Part shown: in pieces, positions 44,431 to 55,074 of the stretch
Layout of the letters: each line of letters starts with the position of its first letter
Numbering within the stretch: the first letter of the stretch is position 1
Assembly (NCBI GenBank): GCA_018666555.1
Contig: JABIZD010000084.1
Span: 1-64,000, forward strand
Length of the DNA stretch: 64,000 nucleotides
Source: Gammaproteobacteria bacterium
GTDB taxonomy: Bacteria; Pseudomonadota; Gammaproteobacteria; Pseudomonadales; Azotimanducaceae
Reading direction: 5' to 3'
Made by a program: the position numbers and the translations under genes
The notes under the pieces: model-generated
Database searches by the model: none
What the model was told of the DNA's origin: nothing
The model's input: only the letters and a program-made list of their open reading frames with translations

Positions 44431-46128
44431 ATGCATGCAACGCTACAATCAGTCTGGGATGAACTGTCAGGACAAGACGGACAATATGAAATAGAAGAGA
44501 GCCTCGTTCGAGGATCTCCAATGAAAACATTTAAATCGGCGCCGCCGAGCCTGCGAGAAATCTGGCTGGCATCCGCAGTCCATGAGCATCGGGAATACCT
44601 CGTGTACGAAGACCAGCGATGGACCTATGGTGAGGTTCACAAAATGGTCAATAGCATCGCTGCTTGGATGTGCAAACAAAACATCGCTCAGGGTGACCGT
44701 ATCGCCATTGCCATGCGTAACTATCCAGAGTGGATGATCTGCTATTGGGCAGCGGTGGCGTCCGGGCTCACCGTCGTTGGGATCAATGCGTGGTGGGTTG
44801 AAGATGAACTCGACTATGCCATCGACGATTCCCAGCCAAAGATACTGTTTTGTGATCAGGAAAGGTTAACAAGGTTCACGGCCATAAGAGACCGGCACAC
44901 TGATGTGAAAGTGGTAGGGATTCGCCTCGAGGAACCTGCCGAGCAGGTCTTCGACTTTGCTGAAGTGGCACAATTTCCTGGAGCACTACCCGACCGAATC
45001 ATCGATCCAGACCAAGATGCCTGTATTTTTTACACTTCAGGAACAACAGGGAGACCCAAGGGAGCCCAGCAAACCCATCGAGGCTGTGTACACAACATTA
45101 TGAATATGGGCTTCTGGGGGCAATGCCTTTCCCAAACCATGGCAAAATTTCATGACACGGCCTTGATCGACCCTCAGGACGTACCGCCAATTTCAGCGCT
45201 GGTCACCACGCCGTTATTTCACGTCACTGCAAACAACTGTTTGGCTCAAGCATCTACCGTGGCGGGTGGTAAGCTGGTGCATATGTACAAATGGGATGCA
45301 ACCGTTGCCCTGCAATTAATTGAAAGAGAGAAAATCAGCAGCCTGACAGGTGTACCCGTTATGAGCCGCGAGTTGATCAGTCATCCCGACTTTAATCAAT
45401 ACGATACTTCGAGTTTGAAATCAGTTGGTGGCGGCGGAGCTCAGCTACAACCCGATCTTGTTTCTAAAATAGAACAGACGGTCAGCACTGCCAGACCCGG
45501 TACCGGCTATGGCATGACCGAGACCTGCGGAATTATCACATCGATAGGTGGTGACTTTTTCGTTCAAAATCCTGAGAGCTGCGGAAGAGCAATGCCGACT
45601 TTCGAAGTAAAAACAGTCGACGATCAGGGAAATGAGACTTTGCCTGGTGAGTCAGGTGAACTCTGGGTACGAGGTGCGCCGGTAATTAAAGGCTACCTCA
45701 ATCAACCGCAGGCAACCTTAGAGACCATCACCGATGGTTGGTTGCACACTGGCGACGTCGCCTGGATTGACGATAATAAATTCATCTATATCGTCGATAG
45801 AGTCAAGGACATGGTCCTCAGAGGCGGCGAAAATATTTATTGCTCAGAAGTAGAAACCGTTTTATTCCAAATGGATCAGATCGCTGAGTGCAGCGTCTTC
45901 GGAATCGCTGATGATCGTCTGGGTGAAGAGGTCGGAGCCGCCATTTACTGTCGAGAGCAGGAACAGGCAACCGCTGAGCAGATTCGCACTTTCTGCAGCA
46001 GTCGGATGGCGAAACATAAAATCCCTCGATACCTATGGCTGCTTGACACCCCTCTGCCTCGAAATGCCAGCGGAAAATTCCTCAAGCGAGAATTAAAGGA
46101 TCAATTACCGATTAACCAGGCACTATAA
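44431..46128 (+). CDS. Acyl-CoA synthetase (AMP-forming)
   Basis: 565 residues from the ATG at 44431 (GGAAGA 10 nt upstream; other in-frame starts at 44368 and 44386 lie further up). Motifs are full: P-loop FYTSGTTGRPKGAQQTHR, GTGYGMTETCG, WLHTGDVAWID, RVKDMVLRGGENIYCSEVE, and the C-terminal catalytic Lys in LPRNASGKFLKRELK. It activates a carboxylic acid to acyl-CoA through an acyl-AMP. The pattern suits medium-chain or branched/aryl acids; specificity not determined. It is divergent from the CaiB-type transferase and ends 15 bp before the convergent ygiQ. Confidence 0.93.
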   Translation: MHATLQSVWDELSGQDGQYEIEESLVRGSPMKTFKSAPPSLREIWLASAVHEHREYLVYEDQRWTYGEVHKMVNSIAAWMCKQNIAQGDRIAIAMRNYPEWMICYWAAVASGLTVVGINAWWVEDELDYAIDDSQPKILFCDQERLTRFTAIRDRHTDVKVVGIRLEEPAEQVFDFAEVAQFPGALPDRIIDPDQDACIFYTSGTTGRPKGAQQTHRGCVHNIMNMGFWGQCLSQTMAKFHDTALIDPQDVPPISALVTTPLFHVTANNCLAQASTVAGGKLVHMYKWDATVALQLIEREKISSLTGVPVMSRELISHPDFNQYDTSSLKSVGGGGAQLQPDLVSKIEQTVSTARPGTGYGMTETCGIITSIGGDFFVQNPESCGRAMPTFEVKTVDDQGNETLPGESGELWVRGAPVIKGYLNQPQATLETITDGWLHTGDVAWIDDNKFIYIVDRVKDMVLRGGENIYCSEVETVLFQMDQIAECSVFGIADDRLGEEVGAAIYCREQEQATAEQIRTFCSSRMAKHKIPRYLWLLDTPLPRNASGKFLKRELKDQLPINQAL

Positions 46129-46143
46129 ATTCAGTATCCGGAC

Positions 46144-48201
46144 CTAACCTCGTTTTTTTCGGTTCTTACCCGGACCCTTTTTAGGTAAATCCGGTAACCC
46201 CGTGTGTTGAGTACGGAAAGCCCGCTTCGGTTTATGTAAAACAGAATACTGGGTTCGTGGCACCAAGTGCTCACGACCATTGCCAATGAGATCCGTGCGC
46301 CCCATGGATCTCAGCGTGCGACGCAATAGCGGCCAATTCAACGGATCATGATAGCGCAGAAAAGCTTTATGCAAGCGGCGATTCACGGTTCCTTTGACCA
46401 CTTCAACTTCACCTCTGTCATAAGACACTCGCGACAATGGATTACGTGCAGAATAATACATCGCTGTTGCTGTAGACATCGGCGACGGGTAGAAACTCTG
46501 GACCTGATCTGCACGAAAACCATTGTCTTTAAGCCATAGCGCGAGATTAAGCATATCCTCGATACCAGTACCCGGGTGACCGGCAATGAAATAAGGAATG
46601 AGATACTGCTCTTTCCCTGCCTCACTGGAAAAGCGGTCAAACATCTCCTTAAACTGGTGATAGCTGTCGATACCAGGTTTCATCATCTTCGACAATGGTT
46701 CTTTTTCAGTGTGCTCCGGGGCAATTTTCAGATAGCCACCGACATGCTCCTTAACTAGTTCCTCAACATACTCTGGCGTTTCTATGGCAAGATCGTAGCG
46801 CACACCGGACGCAATCAATACTTTTTTAACGCCAGGTATTTCCCGGGCTTTCCGATACAAACCAATCAAGGGGGTCTGGTCAGTATTGAGATTCTTACAG
46901 ATACCCGGATAAACACAGGAAAGACGTCGACACTTTGATTCAGTTTCAGAATCCTTGCAGGCCAGTCGCCACATGTTGGCTGTCGGCCCACCCAAGTCTG
47001 AGATAATACCAGTGAATCCAGGGGTTCTATCTCGTATCCTTTCTATTTCATTAAGAATTGACTCTTCACTGCGGCTCTGGATCAACCGGCCTTCATGTTC
47101 AGTAATCGAGCAAAAAGTACACCCACCAAAGCAGCCTCGCATAATATTGACCGAAAAACGTATCATTTCGTAAGCTGGAATTTTTTTATCACCATATATT
47201 GGATGGGGGACTCGTTGATATGGCAGATCAAAAACAGCATCGATTTCCGGGGTAGACAAGGGAATGGGCGGGGGATTCAGCCAGAGTATTTTATCTCCAT
47301 GACCCTGAACCAGAGCTCGTGCATTATGCGGATTAGTTTCCCTGTGAAGAATTCTCGATGCTCGAGCGTACAGCACCTCGTCTTCAACCACCTGCTCATA
47401 ACTGGGCATGACAATACACTGATCAAATGCATCCACGGCATTGGCAGAAGACGTCATTCGGACGGTTTGTACTACCTCATCATTAATCGTCGACTCATCA
47501 ATAATGGAGGTGTTGGCAGGAATATGAGGGACAACGAAAGCCGTACCTCTGACATCACGGATGGTCTCCGGCAAGGCTCCTTGTGCGAGTCGATGCGTTA
47601 CCTCCACGAGAGCCCGTTCTGCATTGCCGTAAATCAGCAAATCAGCCTTCGAATCAAGCAGGACTGAACGACGGACCTTGTCACTCCAATAATCGTAATG
47701 CGCTATTCGCCTTAAACTCGCCTCGATGCTACCAATAACGATCGGCACCTGTTTGTAGGCTTCGCGACATCGTTGCGCGTAAACGATAACTGCTCTATCC
47801 GGCCTGAGTCCCCCCTCATTATCGGGTGAATAGGCATCTTCTCGACGAATTTTCTTGTCGGAGGTGTATCGATTAACCATTGAATCCATATTGCCACCGG
47901 CAACCCCAAAATAAAGATTGGGTTCTCCCAGGGCCTTAAAGGGCTCCGCGCTAGACCAGTCGGGCTGTGCAATGATACCAACTCTGAACCCCTGGGCTTC
48001 CAGTAAACGACCGATAACAGCCATTCCAAAGCTGGGGTGATCGACGTAGGCGTCTCCTGTGACAATAATGACATCGCAGCTATCCCAGCCCAGGGCCAGC
48101 ATCTCCGCTCGACTGGTGGGCAGAAACGTAGACGTACCAAAGCACTCAGCCCAGTACCTCGGATAATCAAATAGTTCTCTAGCTGCTGTTAATTGACTCA
48201 T
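46144..48201 (-). CDS. ygiQ: YgiQ-family radical SAM protein
   Basis: 685 residues of the YgiQ family (UPF0313). The radical SAM [4Fe-4S] motif is [17 protein letters not shown], spaced C-x3-C-x2-C. Other conserved parts are the N-terminal [20 protein letters not shown] with a B12-like Rossmann region and the YgiQ C-terminus (YSPFRKS is not part of it; here it ends GKNRKKRG, basic). The reaction is unknown for this family although it is widespread. Slightly shorter than the E. coli member. It is divergent from pckG across a 383-bp gap. Confidence 0.92.
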   Translation of the reverse strand: MSQLTAARELFDYPRYWAECFGTSTFLPTSRAEMLALGWDSCDVIIVTGDAYVDHPSFGMAVIGRLLEAQGFRVGIIAQPDWSSAEPFKALGEPNLYFGVAGGNMDSMVNRYTSDKKIRREDAYSPDNEGGLRPDRAVIVYAQRCREAYKQVPIVIGSIEASLRRIAHYDYWSDKVRRSVLLDSKADLLIYGNAERALVEVTHRLAQGALPETIRDVRGTAFVVPHIPANTSIIDESTINDEVVQTVRMTSSANAVDAFDQCIVMPSYEQVVEDEVLYARASRILHRETNPHNARALVQGHGDKILWLNPPPIPLSTPEIDAVFDLPYQRVPHPIYGDKKIPAYEMIRFSVNIMRGCFGGCTFCSITEHEGRLIQSRSEESILNEIERIRDRTPGFTGIISDLGGPTANMWRLACKDSETESKCRRLSCVYPGICKNLNTDQTPLIGLYRKAREIPGVKKVLIASGVRYDLAIETPEYVEELVKEHVGGYLKIAPEHTEKEPLSKMMKPGIDSYHQFKEMFDRFSSEAGKEQYLIPYFIAGHPGTGIEDMLNLALWLKDNGFRADQVQSFYPSPMSTATAMYYSARNPLSRVSYDRGEVEVVKGTVNRRLHKAFLRYHDPLNWPLLRRTLRSMGRTDLIGNGREHLVPRTQYSVLHKPKRAFRTQHTGLPDLPKKGPGKNRKKRG

Positions 48202-48584
48202 AAGTTTCTATTCATGGCAAAGCGGTCATTTTAGTGAAAAATAATTCAAGCTCAATCAATATCCCCGTCTCAAACACGGCTTTCTGGGTTTTCCCGTTTT
48301 TAACAATGAACGGCATAAGCCGACTTCAATAGCACGGGTCAACTCTGTTAACAAACAATTGGCTTTCGCGACCCTATATTAGCTTTAAAGTTGCCGCCGA
48401 TCCTGCTAAATTTGCCTTTTTAAATATTGCGCTCTGATGCGGCAGATTTATCGCATTTTCGCCCCTGTTGAACAAAAAAAATGAGACAACATTACCCGAC
48501 ATCACGATAAATATCCTTTTAATAAGTTAAATCAGGCTTTATATAAGATAAAAGGAACAGTAGGACCGGTATGGAACAAAACAC
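48202..48584. other. Intergenic region, 383 bp, upstream of ygiQ and pckG
   Basis: Holds promoters for both divergent genes. A possible -10 (TATAAGAT near 48542) lies ahead of pckG; no convincing -35. A 5-codon ORF starting at 48571 (MEQNT) with AGGA upstream ends at a TGA overlapping the pckG ATG. No other element recognised. Confidence 0.55.
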
Positions 48585-48588
48585 ATGA
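48571..48588 (+). promoter_or_regulatory. Possible mini-leader ORF coupled to pckG
   Basis: ATG GAA CAA AAC ACA TGA (48571-48588) follows AGGA and its stop overlaps the pckG ATG (48585) as ATGA. This is the standard layout of translational coupling, and pckG itself has only a weak GGA ribosome site. Could equally be chance. Confidence 0.35.
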
Positions 48589-50387
48589 CAGACAATAAGC
48601 AGCTCAATCACTGGATCCACGAGATGGAGGCTCTATGCAACCCAGAGCAAGTCGTGATCTGCGATGGTAGCCGTTTAGAATACGACAATATGATGGCCCT
48701 ACTCAAAGATGCCGGAGTGGCCAAACAACTTAACCCTGATATCCGGCCAAACAGTTACCTGATAAGATCGGACCCGGCAGACGTAGCCAGAGTAGAAAGC
48801 AGGACATTCATTTGCTCTGAGCAACCTGAAGATGCCGGCCCTACCAATAACTGGGCCAACCCGATTGAGATGAAATCTACCCTGGAAAATCTCTTTGCGG
48901 GAGCAATGAGTGGCAGGACCATGTACGTTATCCCCTTCAGTATGGGGCCGATAGGTTCACCTATCGCTCATATTGGCGTAGAAATTACCGACTCTCCCTA
49001 CGTTGTTGCCAGCATGCATATTATGACCAGGGTTGGCTCCGCGGTCTTGACCGAACTCGGCGAAGATGGCGAATATGTGCCATGCATACATTCGGTTGGC
49101 AAGCCTCTGGATGACGTCGCCAGTGATGTGCCCTGGCCCTGTAACCCCGATAACCTGTATATCGCTCACTTCCCAGAGACTCGTGAAATATGGAGTTTTG
49201 GATCCGGTTATGGCGGTAATGCGCTCCTTGGAAAGAAATGCTTTGCACTGCGAATCGCATCATCCATGGCGCGCGATGAAGGTTGGCTGGCCGAACATAT
49301 GCTGATTCTGAAACTGACTAATCCCGAGGGGCTGTCTCATTATATTGCAGGTGCATTCCCAAGTGCCTGTGGTAAAACTAATTTAGCCATGCTGGTGCCC
49401 TCAATGGAAGGCTGGAAGGTTGAAACCGTTGGCGATGATATCTGCTGGATGAAATTCGCTGACGATGGAAAGCTTTATGCCATCAATCCAGAAGCTGGCT
49501 TCTTTGGCGTAGCACCGGGTACCGGTATGGCCACAAATCCTAACGCCATGCTAAGCCTTAGCGAAAACTGCCTGTTTACCAATGTCGCTGAAACCGATGA
49601 TGGTGATATCTGGTGGGAAGGCATGACCGACCGGGCACCCGACCACCTGATCGACTGGCGCGGACGAGACTGGACACCTGACAGCTCGGAACTGGCTGCC
49701 CATCCCAACGCCAGGTTTACGGTATCTGCCTCACAATGCCCTACTATCGCTGACGAATGGGAGGATCTTCAGGGTGTACCCATCAGTGCCATCCTATTTG
49801 GTGGCAGACGTGCCACAGTTGTGCCTCTGGTTAATGAGGCCAACTCATGGGAACAAGGCACCTTCTTTGGCTCGATCGTATCTTCTGAAAAAACAGCAGC
49901 CGCTGCAGGCACTATCGGTGATCTGCGTCGAGACCCCATGGCCATGCTCCCTTTTTGCGGCTATAACATGGCTGACTATTGGCAGCACTGGATCAAGCTC
50001 GGTCAACAGAATAGCGCTCAACTGCCTAAGATCTTTTACGTCAACTGGTTTAGAAAGGACGATCAGGGCGGTTTTGTCTGGCCAGGTTTCTGCGAAAATT
50101 CCCGAGTATTAAAATGGATTTTCGAACGTTGCGAAGGAACGGTTGATGCAGTATCGACACCAATCGGCAATTTACCCACGTTGGACGGAATCGATTTCGA
50201 TGGCCTGGATATGACAGACGAGGACATCGCAACCCTTTTGCGGGTTGAGACCGATGGATGGTTAGAAGAGCTGCCACTGATCCAGGCGTACTATGAACAA
50301 TTCGGTGATAAATTACCCAAAGAACTCGAAAATCAACTCAGCCAGTTGCGCCACAAGCTCGAAGCAGCCAATCAGCATGTAGCCTGA
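48585..50387 (+). CDS. pckG: Phosphoenolpyruvate carboxykinase (GTP)
   Basis: 600 residues, the usual length of GTP-dependent PEPCK (the ATP form is ~540). The nucleotide P-loop is [11 protein letters not shown] with the characteristic Cys, near residue 260, followed by [13 protein letters not shown] (metal-binding Asp pair). FGFG-like mobile lid residues are seen in [17 protein letters not shown]. It converts oxaloacetate plus GTP to PEP, CO2 and GDP, the first step of gluconeogenesis, in keeping with growth on acids and lipids. Most enterobacteria carry the ATP form, so this is informative for taxonomy. Confidence 0.96.
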   Translation: MTDNKQLNHWIHEMEALCNPEQVVICDGSRLEYDNMMALLKDAGVAKQLNPDIRPNSYLIRSDPADVARVESRTFICSEQPEDAGPTNNWANPIEMKSTLENLFAGAMSGRTMYVIPFSMGPIGSPIAHIGVEITDSPYVVASMHIMTRVGSAVLTELGEDGEYVPCIHSVGKPLDDVASDVPWPCNPDNLYIAHFPETREIWSFGSGYGGNALLGKKCFALRIASSMARDEGWLAEHMLILKLTNPEGLSHYIAGAFPSACGKTNLAMLVPSMEGWKVETVGDDICWMKFADDGKLYAINPEAGFFGVAPGTGMATNPNAMLSLSENCLFTNVAETDDGDIWWEGMTDRAPDHLIDWRGRDWTPDSSELAAHPNARFTVSASQCPTIADEWEDLQGVPISAILFGGRRATVVPLVNEANSWEQGTFFGSIVSSEKTAAAAGTIGDLRRDPMAMLPFCGYNMADYWQHWIKLGQQNSAQLPKIFYVNWFRKDDQGGFVWPGFCENSRVLKWIFERCEGTVDAVSTPIGNLPTLDGIDFDGLDMTDEDIATLLRVETDGWLEELPLIQAYYEQFGDKLPKELENQLSQLRHKLEAANQHVA

Positions 50388-50398
50388 CTCGTCGCCTG

Positions 50399-50417
50399 GT
50401 TATAGCCCCCCTATAAC
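50399..50417 (+). terminator. Hairpin downstream of pckG (weak terminator candidate)
   Basis: GTTATAG (50399-50405) and CTATAAC (50411-50417) form a perfect 7-bp stem with a CCCCC loop, 12 bp after the pckG stop. No T-run follows in the plus direction, so termination may not be intrinsic. A second hairpin with CTGGC/GCCAG stem lies in the same gap. Confidence 0.35.
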
Positions 50418-50504
50418 TGCTTCCAATATTCCTGCTAGGCCACCTGGCCTGGCAAAGCCAGCCTAAGGTTAGTCTGCGGTAACTGCGCTCATGGGCAGAC
50501 CAGA

Positions 50505-51671
50505 TTAATCCAGGCGTTCGATGATGGTTCCGGTACCAAGACCGCCTCCGCAACACATTGCTATAAGAGCGTAGCGTCCACCGGTTCGTTCCAGCTCATG
50601 CAGCGCTGTGGTGATCAAACGCGCCCCGGTACTGCCGGTCGGATGCCCCAAGGCGATTGCGCCACCATTGACATTGACTTTACTATGGTCGACACCCAGA
50701 TCCTTCTCCCAGGCGAGTACCACTGAGGCGAACGCCTCATTGACCTCAAACAGATCAATATCATCCAGGGCCAGACCTGCTCGCTTAAGCACCTTCCGAG
50801 TTGCCGGAATCGGGCCTTTGAGCATCGTAACAGGGTCAACGCCAACCAAAGTCGTCGCGACAATCTTCGCGCGGGCCTTCAACCCATGAGTTTTACAGGC
50901 CTGTTCACTCGCCACAATTATTGCTGCAGCTCCATCAGACACCTGAGAACTAGACCCAGCAGTGTGAATCGACTGACCAGCTACAGGTTCAAGCCCGGCC
51001 AGAGCCTCAAGACTTGTCTGCCTGAGGCCTTCATCACGATCAATGACACGGGTTTCACCGGTGGCTTCAAACTTCTCATCAAGTACCGGCGCTTCGATGG
51101 CAACGATTTCTCTGGCAAATCGGTCTTCCTTCCATGCGTTTATGGCTTTTTGCTGGCTTTCAAGTCCAAACTGGTCTGTATGTTGACGGCTCACCTGATA
51201 CTCTTCAGCGATCATTGCGGCACCCATAAACTGGCTAGTGGGCTGATAATGACTCATGTAGCTGTCCCCCATCGGCACACCGTCCTTCATGTTCGAGCCA
51301 AGCGGTACGCGACTCATCATTTCGACACCACAACTCATTACAATGTCTTCTAGACCCGAGGCCACCATTGACATTGCCAGTGAGGTCGCCTGCTGGCTCG
51401 ACCCACATTGGGAATCGACCGTTGTCGAGGCTACTTCCAGAGGCAATCCTTGGGATAGCCAGGCTATCCGGGCAATATTAAAAGACTGCTCACCTACTTG
51501 AGATACGCATCCACCTATTACCTGATCGACGTGTTCTGGGGAAATTCCACTTCGATCAATGGCTGCTTTCTGGACCTTACCGAGCAGGTCTGCAGGTTTA
51601 AGACTGGCCAATCCCTTGCCTCTTTTGCCAATGGCACTACGACAGGCCTCTACAATATAAACATCTCCCAT
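50505..51671 (-). CDS. Acetyl-CoA C-acyltransferase (thiolase)
   Basis: 388 residues from the ATG at 51671 (AAAGG upstream; a GTG at 51677 also possible). All thiolase residues are present: the nucleophile Cys in STTVDSQCGSSQQATSLAM, the His in NVNGGAIALGHPTGSTGARL, and the C-terminal CCGGGLGTGTIIERLD. It should catalyse thiolytic cleavage of 3-ketoacyl-CoA in fatty-acid oxidation or its reverse. Ends 117 bp from the convergent pckG; the upstream neighbour on the same strand is an amino-acid-type permease. Confidence 0.95.
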   Translation of the reverse strand: MGDVYIVEACRSAIGKRGKGLASLKPADLLGKVQKAAIDRSGISPEHVDQVIGGCVSQVGEQSFNIARIAWLSQGLPLEVASTTVDSQCGSSQQATSLAMSMVASGLEDIVMSCGVEMMSRVPLGSNMKDGVPMGDSYMSHYQPTSQFMGAAMIAEEYQVSRQHTDQFGLESQQKAINAWKEDRFAREIVAIEAPVLDEKFEATGETRVIDRDEGLRQTSLEALAGLEPVAGQSIHTAGSSSQVSDGAAAIIVASEQACKTHGLKARAKIVATTLVGVDPVTMLKGPIPATRKVLKRAGLALDDIDLFEVNEAFASVVLAWEKDLGVDHSKVNVNGGAIALGHPTGSTGARLITTALHELERTGGRYALIAMCCGGGLGTGTIIERLD

Positions 51672-51757
51672 ATCCACACCTTTTCCGTTTCAATTAACAA
51701 ACGCTGTAAGCATAGGGCTCTGTCAACTAAGAGGCAACCTTAGGTACCGAAATTCAA

Positions 51758-53203
51758 CTAACTGGAATCCTCACTGACGCCGCTAGTGGAACCCGCTAAC
51801 GCATCAACTCCCGCCTTTCGATTCCACAGGTAAAAGGCCAGACCGATCATACTTCCAGCCAGCACCATTACCCACTCATACGGCCAGAGTAATGCCGCCG
51901 GGCTACCAGGGAGATAAAGACAGAACAACGCACAGGAGAGCAACAGTGCCGCGCGCCCCACCCATTTACCATAGCGGACCCTGAAAGGTCTTGGCATATC
52001 AGGTTCAGAGCGTCGTAATCTGAGGAACGACCATGTCACCATAATGTAGGCAATAACCACTGCGAAACTACCGGCATCAACCAACCACACCAGGACTGTT
52101 CTACCAAATAAAGGTGAAACACAGCTCAGCAGCCCAATCAGTAATATACTGATATAAGGCGTGTTATATCTCGGATGTAATTTTGCAAACACCGCTGGGA
52201 TCATCCTGGATTCTGCCAGGGCGTACAGCACCCGACTACCCCCTATCACAAAGGCATTCCAACTGGTCAGGATTCCACCGATGCCTGCCACCAGCATAAT
52301 ATTACCCATGACCTGGCTTCCCCAGACCTCTGCCATCGCATCGGCTGTCGCCATATTGGTAGTCACCAGAGTCGACGAATCAAGAGCCCAGGCGACTGCC
52401 AGGGTAATCCCTACGTACCAAAGTCCAGCTAAAAACACCGACCAGACCAGCAATTTACCGATTAAAGCGGGTTCTAATTTAATTTCTTCCGCTGACTGCG
52501 GTATGACATCAAAGCCTACCAACAACGCCGGCACCATGACCAGAACACCAAGAACCCCGACCCCGCCCTCGACGAAGAGGGGTCCATCGAACGAAGATTC
52601 ATAAGTGAATACACCAAAAATGAAAGATACGCCAACCAGAAAAAATGATAGCGTCACCAACGTCTGCAGGAATGCGGCAAACCGTATTCCAATATAATTA
52701 ATAAACGTCATCAGACAAGACCCGGCAACGCCAACTAGCACCATGCTCAGATAGACGTCCTCGCCCTGCACTGACCAGAGATACAACAATCGAAAGTCCG
52801 GGAATAGATATTCAAGCGCTGTCGGTAGCGCCGCAGATTCAAACACACAGACAGTCACATACGCCATCAGAATAGCCCAACTGGCAACAAACGCCGGCCC
52901 ATAACCCAGCGCCCTCAATGCATAGACATGCTCGCCACCGGCTTTAGGCATGGCAGCAGCCAACTCAGCGTAGGTCAAACTAATTAACAAAACTACTACA
53001 GAACCAACCAGAAAGGCCACAGCGGCGCCCATAGCACCGGCTCGCAGTATCCACTCTCCAGTCAGTAAGACCCAACTCCAACCTATCATTGCACCAAAAG
53101 CCAGCGCGATGACATCTCGCCTCAGAAGTGATTTTCTAAAACCAATATCCAACCTATACCCTCCGCTTAATTCCACATTTTCATTATGCTTGCTGATACT
53201 CAT
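51758..53203 (-). CDS. APC-superfamily amino acid/polyamine permease
   Basis: 481 residues from the ATG at 53203, with 12 predicted membrane helices. Helix 1 carries the APC signature FGAMIGWSWVLLTGEWILRA, the following helix ends in SLTYAELAAAMPKAGGEHVY, and GFDVIPQSAEEIK matches the helix-6 region. Substrates of the family are amino acids, polyamines or related cations; this one is a more distant, uncharacterised type. Together with the thiolase 86 bp downstream it could form a transcription unit. Tail is short and cytoplasmic. Confidence 0.87.
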   Translation of the reverse strand: MSISKHNENVELSGGYRLDIGFRKSLLRRDVIALAFGAMIGWSWVLLTGEWILRAGAMGAAVAFLVGSVVVLLISLTYAELAAAMPKAGGEHVYALRALGYGPAFVASWAILMAYVTVCVFESAALPTALEYLFPDFRLLYLWSVQGEDVYLSMVLVGVAGSCLMTFINYIGIRFAAFLQTLVTLSFFLVGVSFIFGVFTYESSFDGPLFVEGGVGVLGVLVMVPALLVGFDVIPQSAEEIKLEPALIGKLLVWSVFLAGLWYVGITLAVAWALDSSTLVTTNMATADAMAEVWGSQVMGNIMLVAGIGGILTSWNAFVIGGSRVLYALAESRMIPAVFAKLHPRYNTPYISILLIGLLSCVSPLFGRTVLVWLVDAGSFAVVIAYIMVTWSFLRLRRSEPDMPRPFRVRYGKWVGRAALLLSCALFCLYLPGSPAALLWPYEWVMVLAGSMIGLAFYLWNRKAGVDALAGSTSGVSEDSS

Positions 53204-53284
53204 GGCCACAATGCCAGGCTCTAACTATCGAACCTGGCAGCCAGTTATGTTATCTTTGCTAGCCTTATTCTAAGGGTTCTGAAC

Positions 53285-54955
53285 ATGGCAAACACACGCA
53301 AACGCCCCTACTCTTCCATTGTAGTCGATGGCCTTCAAAAGGCAGCTGCGCGGGCTATGCTGCATGCCGTTGGTTTCAGTTCGGAAGACTTTCAGAAACC
53401 GCAGATAGGCGTCGCCTCCACCTGGAGTAATTTAACTCCCTGTAATATGCACATCAACGATCTGGCCGAAGCAACTGCAATAGGAATCGAAGACCAGCAA
53501 GGCAAAGCCATTACCTTTAATACCATTACCGTCAGCGATGGGATTTCCATGGGTTCGCCGGGTATGCGTTATTCCCTGGTATCACGAGAAGTCATTGCCG
53601 ATTCTATTGAAACCGTGGTTGCAGGTCAGGGTTTCGACGGTTTTGTCGCTATCGGTGGTTGTGATAAAAATATGCCTGGCTGTGCGATAGCAATGGCAAG
53701 ATTAAATAGACCGAGTATCTTCGTTTACGGAGGAACAATCCAACCGGGCAAAGAGCGCCGGGATGTGGTTTCCGTTTTTGAGGCTGTTGGCCAATATGCC
53801 AGTGGCAATCTATCTGAAATCGAATTAAAGGAAATCGAAGCAACGGCGGTTCCGGGCCCAGGCTCCTGTGGCGGGATGTACACCGCCAATACCATGGCAT
53901 CGGCCATTGAGGCGCTGGGATTATCTCTGCCGAACTCGTCTGCTCAGGAAGCCATCTCTGACAAAAAACGTCTGGACAGCCTGGCTGCAGGGCAAGCCGT
54001 CGTGCAGTTGGTTGAACAAGATATAAAACCTTCAGACATACTCTCCAGAGAAGCATTTGAAAATGCCATTACATTGACGATTGCACTGGAAGGCTCGACC
54101 AATGCCGTCCTGCACTTGATCGCGATTGCCCATGCGGCGAACATTCCCTTGAGCATCGATGACTTCTCGCGTATTGGCCGCCGCGTTCCTGTGCTGGCTG
54201 ACATGCGACCCGCAGGTCGATACAGCATGAGCGAATTGATCCAGATCGGAGGAATCCAGCCGCTAATGAAAACCCTGCTGGATGAAGGCATGCTGCATGG
54301 TGACTGCTTAACCGTCACCGGCAAGACACTGGCTGAAAACCTATCTGGAGTCGAAGCTTACCCAGAAACACAACAGGTTATCAGGCCAATGAGTAACCCG
54401 ATCAAAAAGGATAGCCATCTCGTTATTCTGCGGGGAAATCTGGCCCCCGAGGGTGCTGTCGCTAAAATAACCGGCCACGAGGGCTTGCAGTTCACTGGCA
54501 CGGCTAGATGCTTCAAGGGAGAAGAAGCCGCGCTGGAAGCGATTCTGGATGGAACCATTGTTGCCGGCGATGTTATCGTTATTCGTTATGAAGGACCGAA
54601 AGGCGGCCCGGGGATGCGGGAGATGCTATCTCCGACCAGTGCAATCAATGGTCGCGGCCTTTCCAGCGATGTGGCTCTCATAACCGATGGCCGGTTCTCA
54701 GGCGGATCACATGGCTTTGTCATTGGCCACATAACACCGGAAGCATTTGAAGGTGGACCCATCGCCCTGTTAGAGGATGGAGACAGCATAACCATCGATG
54801 CTCAGGCACAGACCATTGAGGTCAGTTTAGATCAGCAGCAACTCGATACTCGCAGGGCTGCCTGGCTGAAGCCTGATGCCTATACCGATCGAGGCGTACT
54901 GGCAAAATATGCCAAGCTGGTTAGCTCCGCTTCGCTAGGCGCGGTGACGGACTGA
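53285..54955 (+). CDS. ilvD: Dihydroxy-acid dehydratase
   Basis: 556 residues. IlvD/Edd family: Cys ligands appear in TWSNLTPCNMHIND, in GGCDKNMPGCAIAMARLN and in GPGSCGGMYTANTMASA. The C-terminal GRGLSSDVALITDGRFSGGS is also conserved. It dehydrates 2,3-dihydroxy-isovalerate and -methylvalerate to the 2-keto acids, the penultimate step of valine, leucine and isoleucine synthesis, with a [2Fe-2S] or [4Fe-4S] cluster; at 556 residues it is of the shorter class. Ends 106 bp from the convergent P450 gene. Confidence 0.95.
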   Translation: MANTRKRPYSSIVVDGLQKAAARAMLHAVGFSSEDFQKPQIGVASTWSNLTPCNMHINDLAEATAIGIEDQQGKAITFNTITVSDGISMGSPGMRYSLVSREVIADSIETVVAGQGFDGFVAIGGCDKNMPGCAIAMARLNRPSIFVYGGTIQPGKERRDVVSVFEAVGQYASGNLSEIELKEIEATAVPGPGSCGGMYTANTMASAIEALGLSLPNSSAQEAISDKKRLDSLAAGQAVVQLVEQDIKPSDILSREAFENAITLTIALEGSTNAVLHLIAIAHAANIPLSIDDFSRIGRRVPVLADMRPAGRYSMSELIQIGGIQPLMKTLLDEGMLHGDCLTVTGKTLAENLSGVEAYPETQQVIRPMSNPIKKDSHLVILRGNLAPEGAVAKITGHEGLQFTGTARCFKGEEAALEAILDGTIVAGDVIVIRYEGPKGGPGMREMLSPTSAINGRGLSSDVALITDGRFSGGSHGFVIGHITPEAFEGGPIALLEDGDSITIDAQAQTIEVSLDQQQLDTRRAAWLKPDAYTDRGVLAKYAKLVSSASLGAVTD

Positions 54956-55045
54956 CGAATAGCCGGGCGAGGAGATGGGTAGTCTTTGTTTTCTAATCAT
55001 CCGCACCTGACCAAATCTATGGACAGGGGTACGGATACGGCTTAA

Positions 55046-55074
55046 GCATCGCTGCTTAAAGTTAGCAGCGATGC
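55046..55074. repeat. 10-bp inverted repeat over the P450 stop codon
   Basis: GCATCGCTGC (55046-55055) and GCAGCGATGC (55065-55074), a perfect 10-bp stem with a 9-nt loop. The right arm encodes the last P450 codons and the loop holds its stop. No clear U-tract on either side, so it may be a transcript-end stabiliser or attenuator. Confidence 0.75.

Noticed and set aside
47095-47667. 190-codon ORF on the plus strand
   Set aside because: Lies wholly antisense to ygiQ, whose radical SAM motif and family pattern are clear; the antisense translation looks like no known protein.
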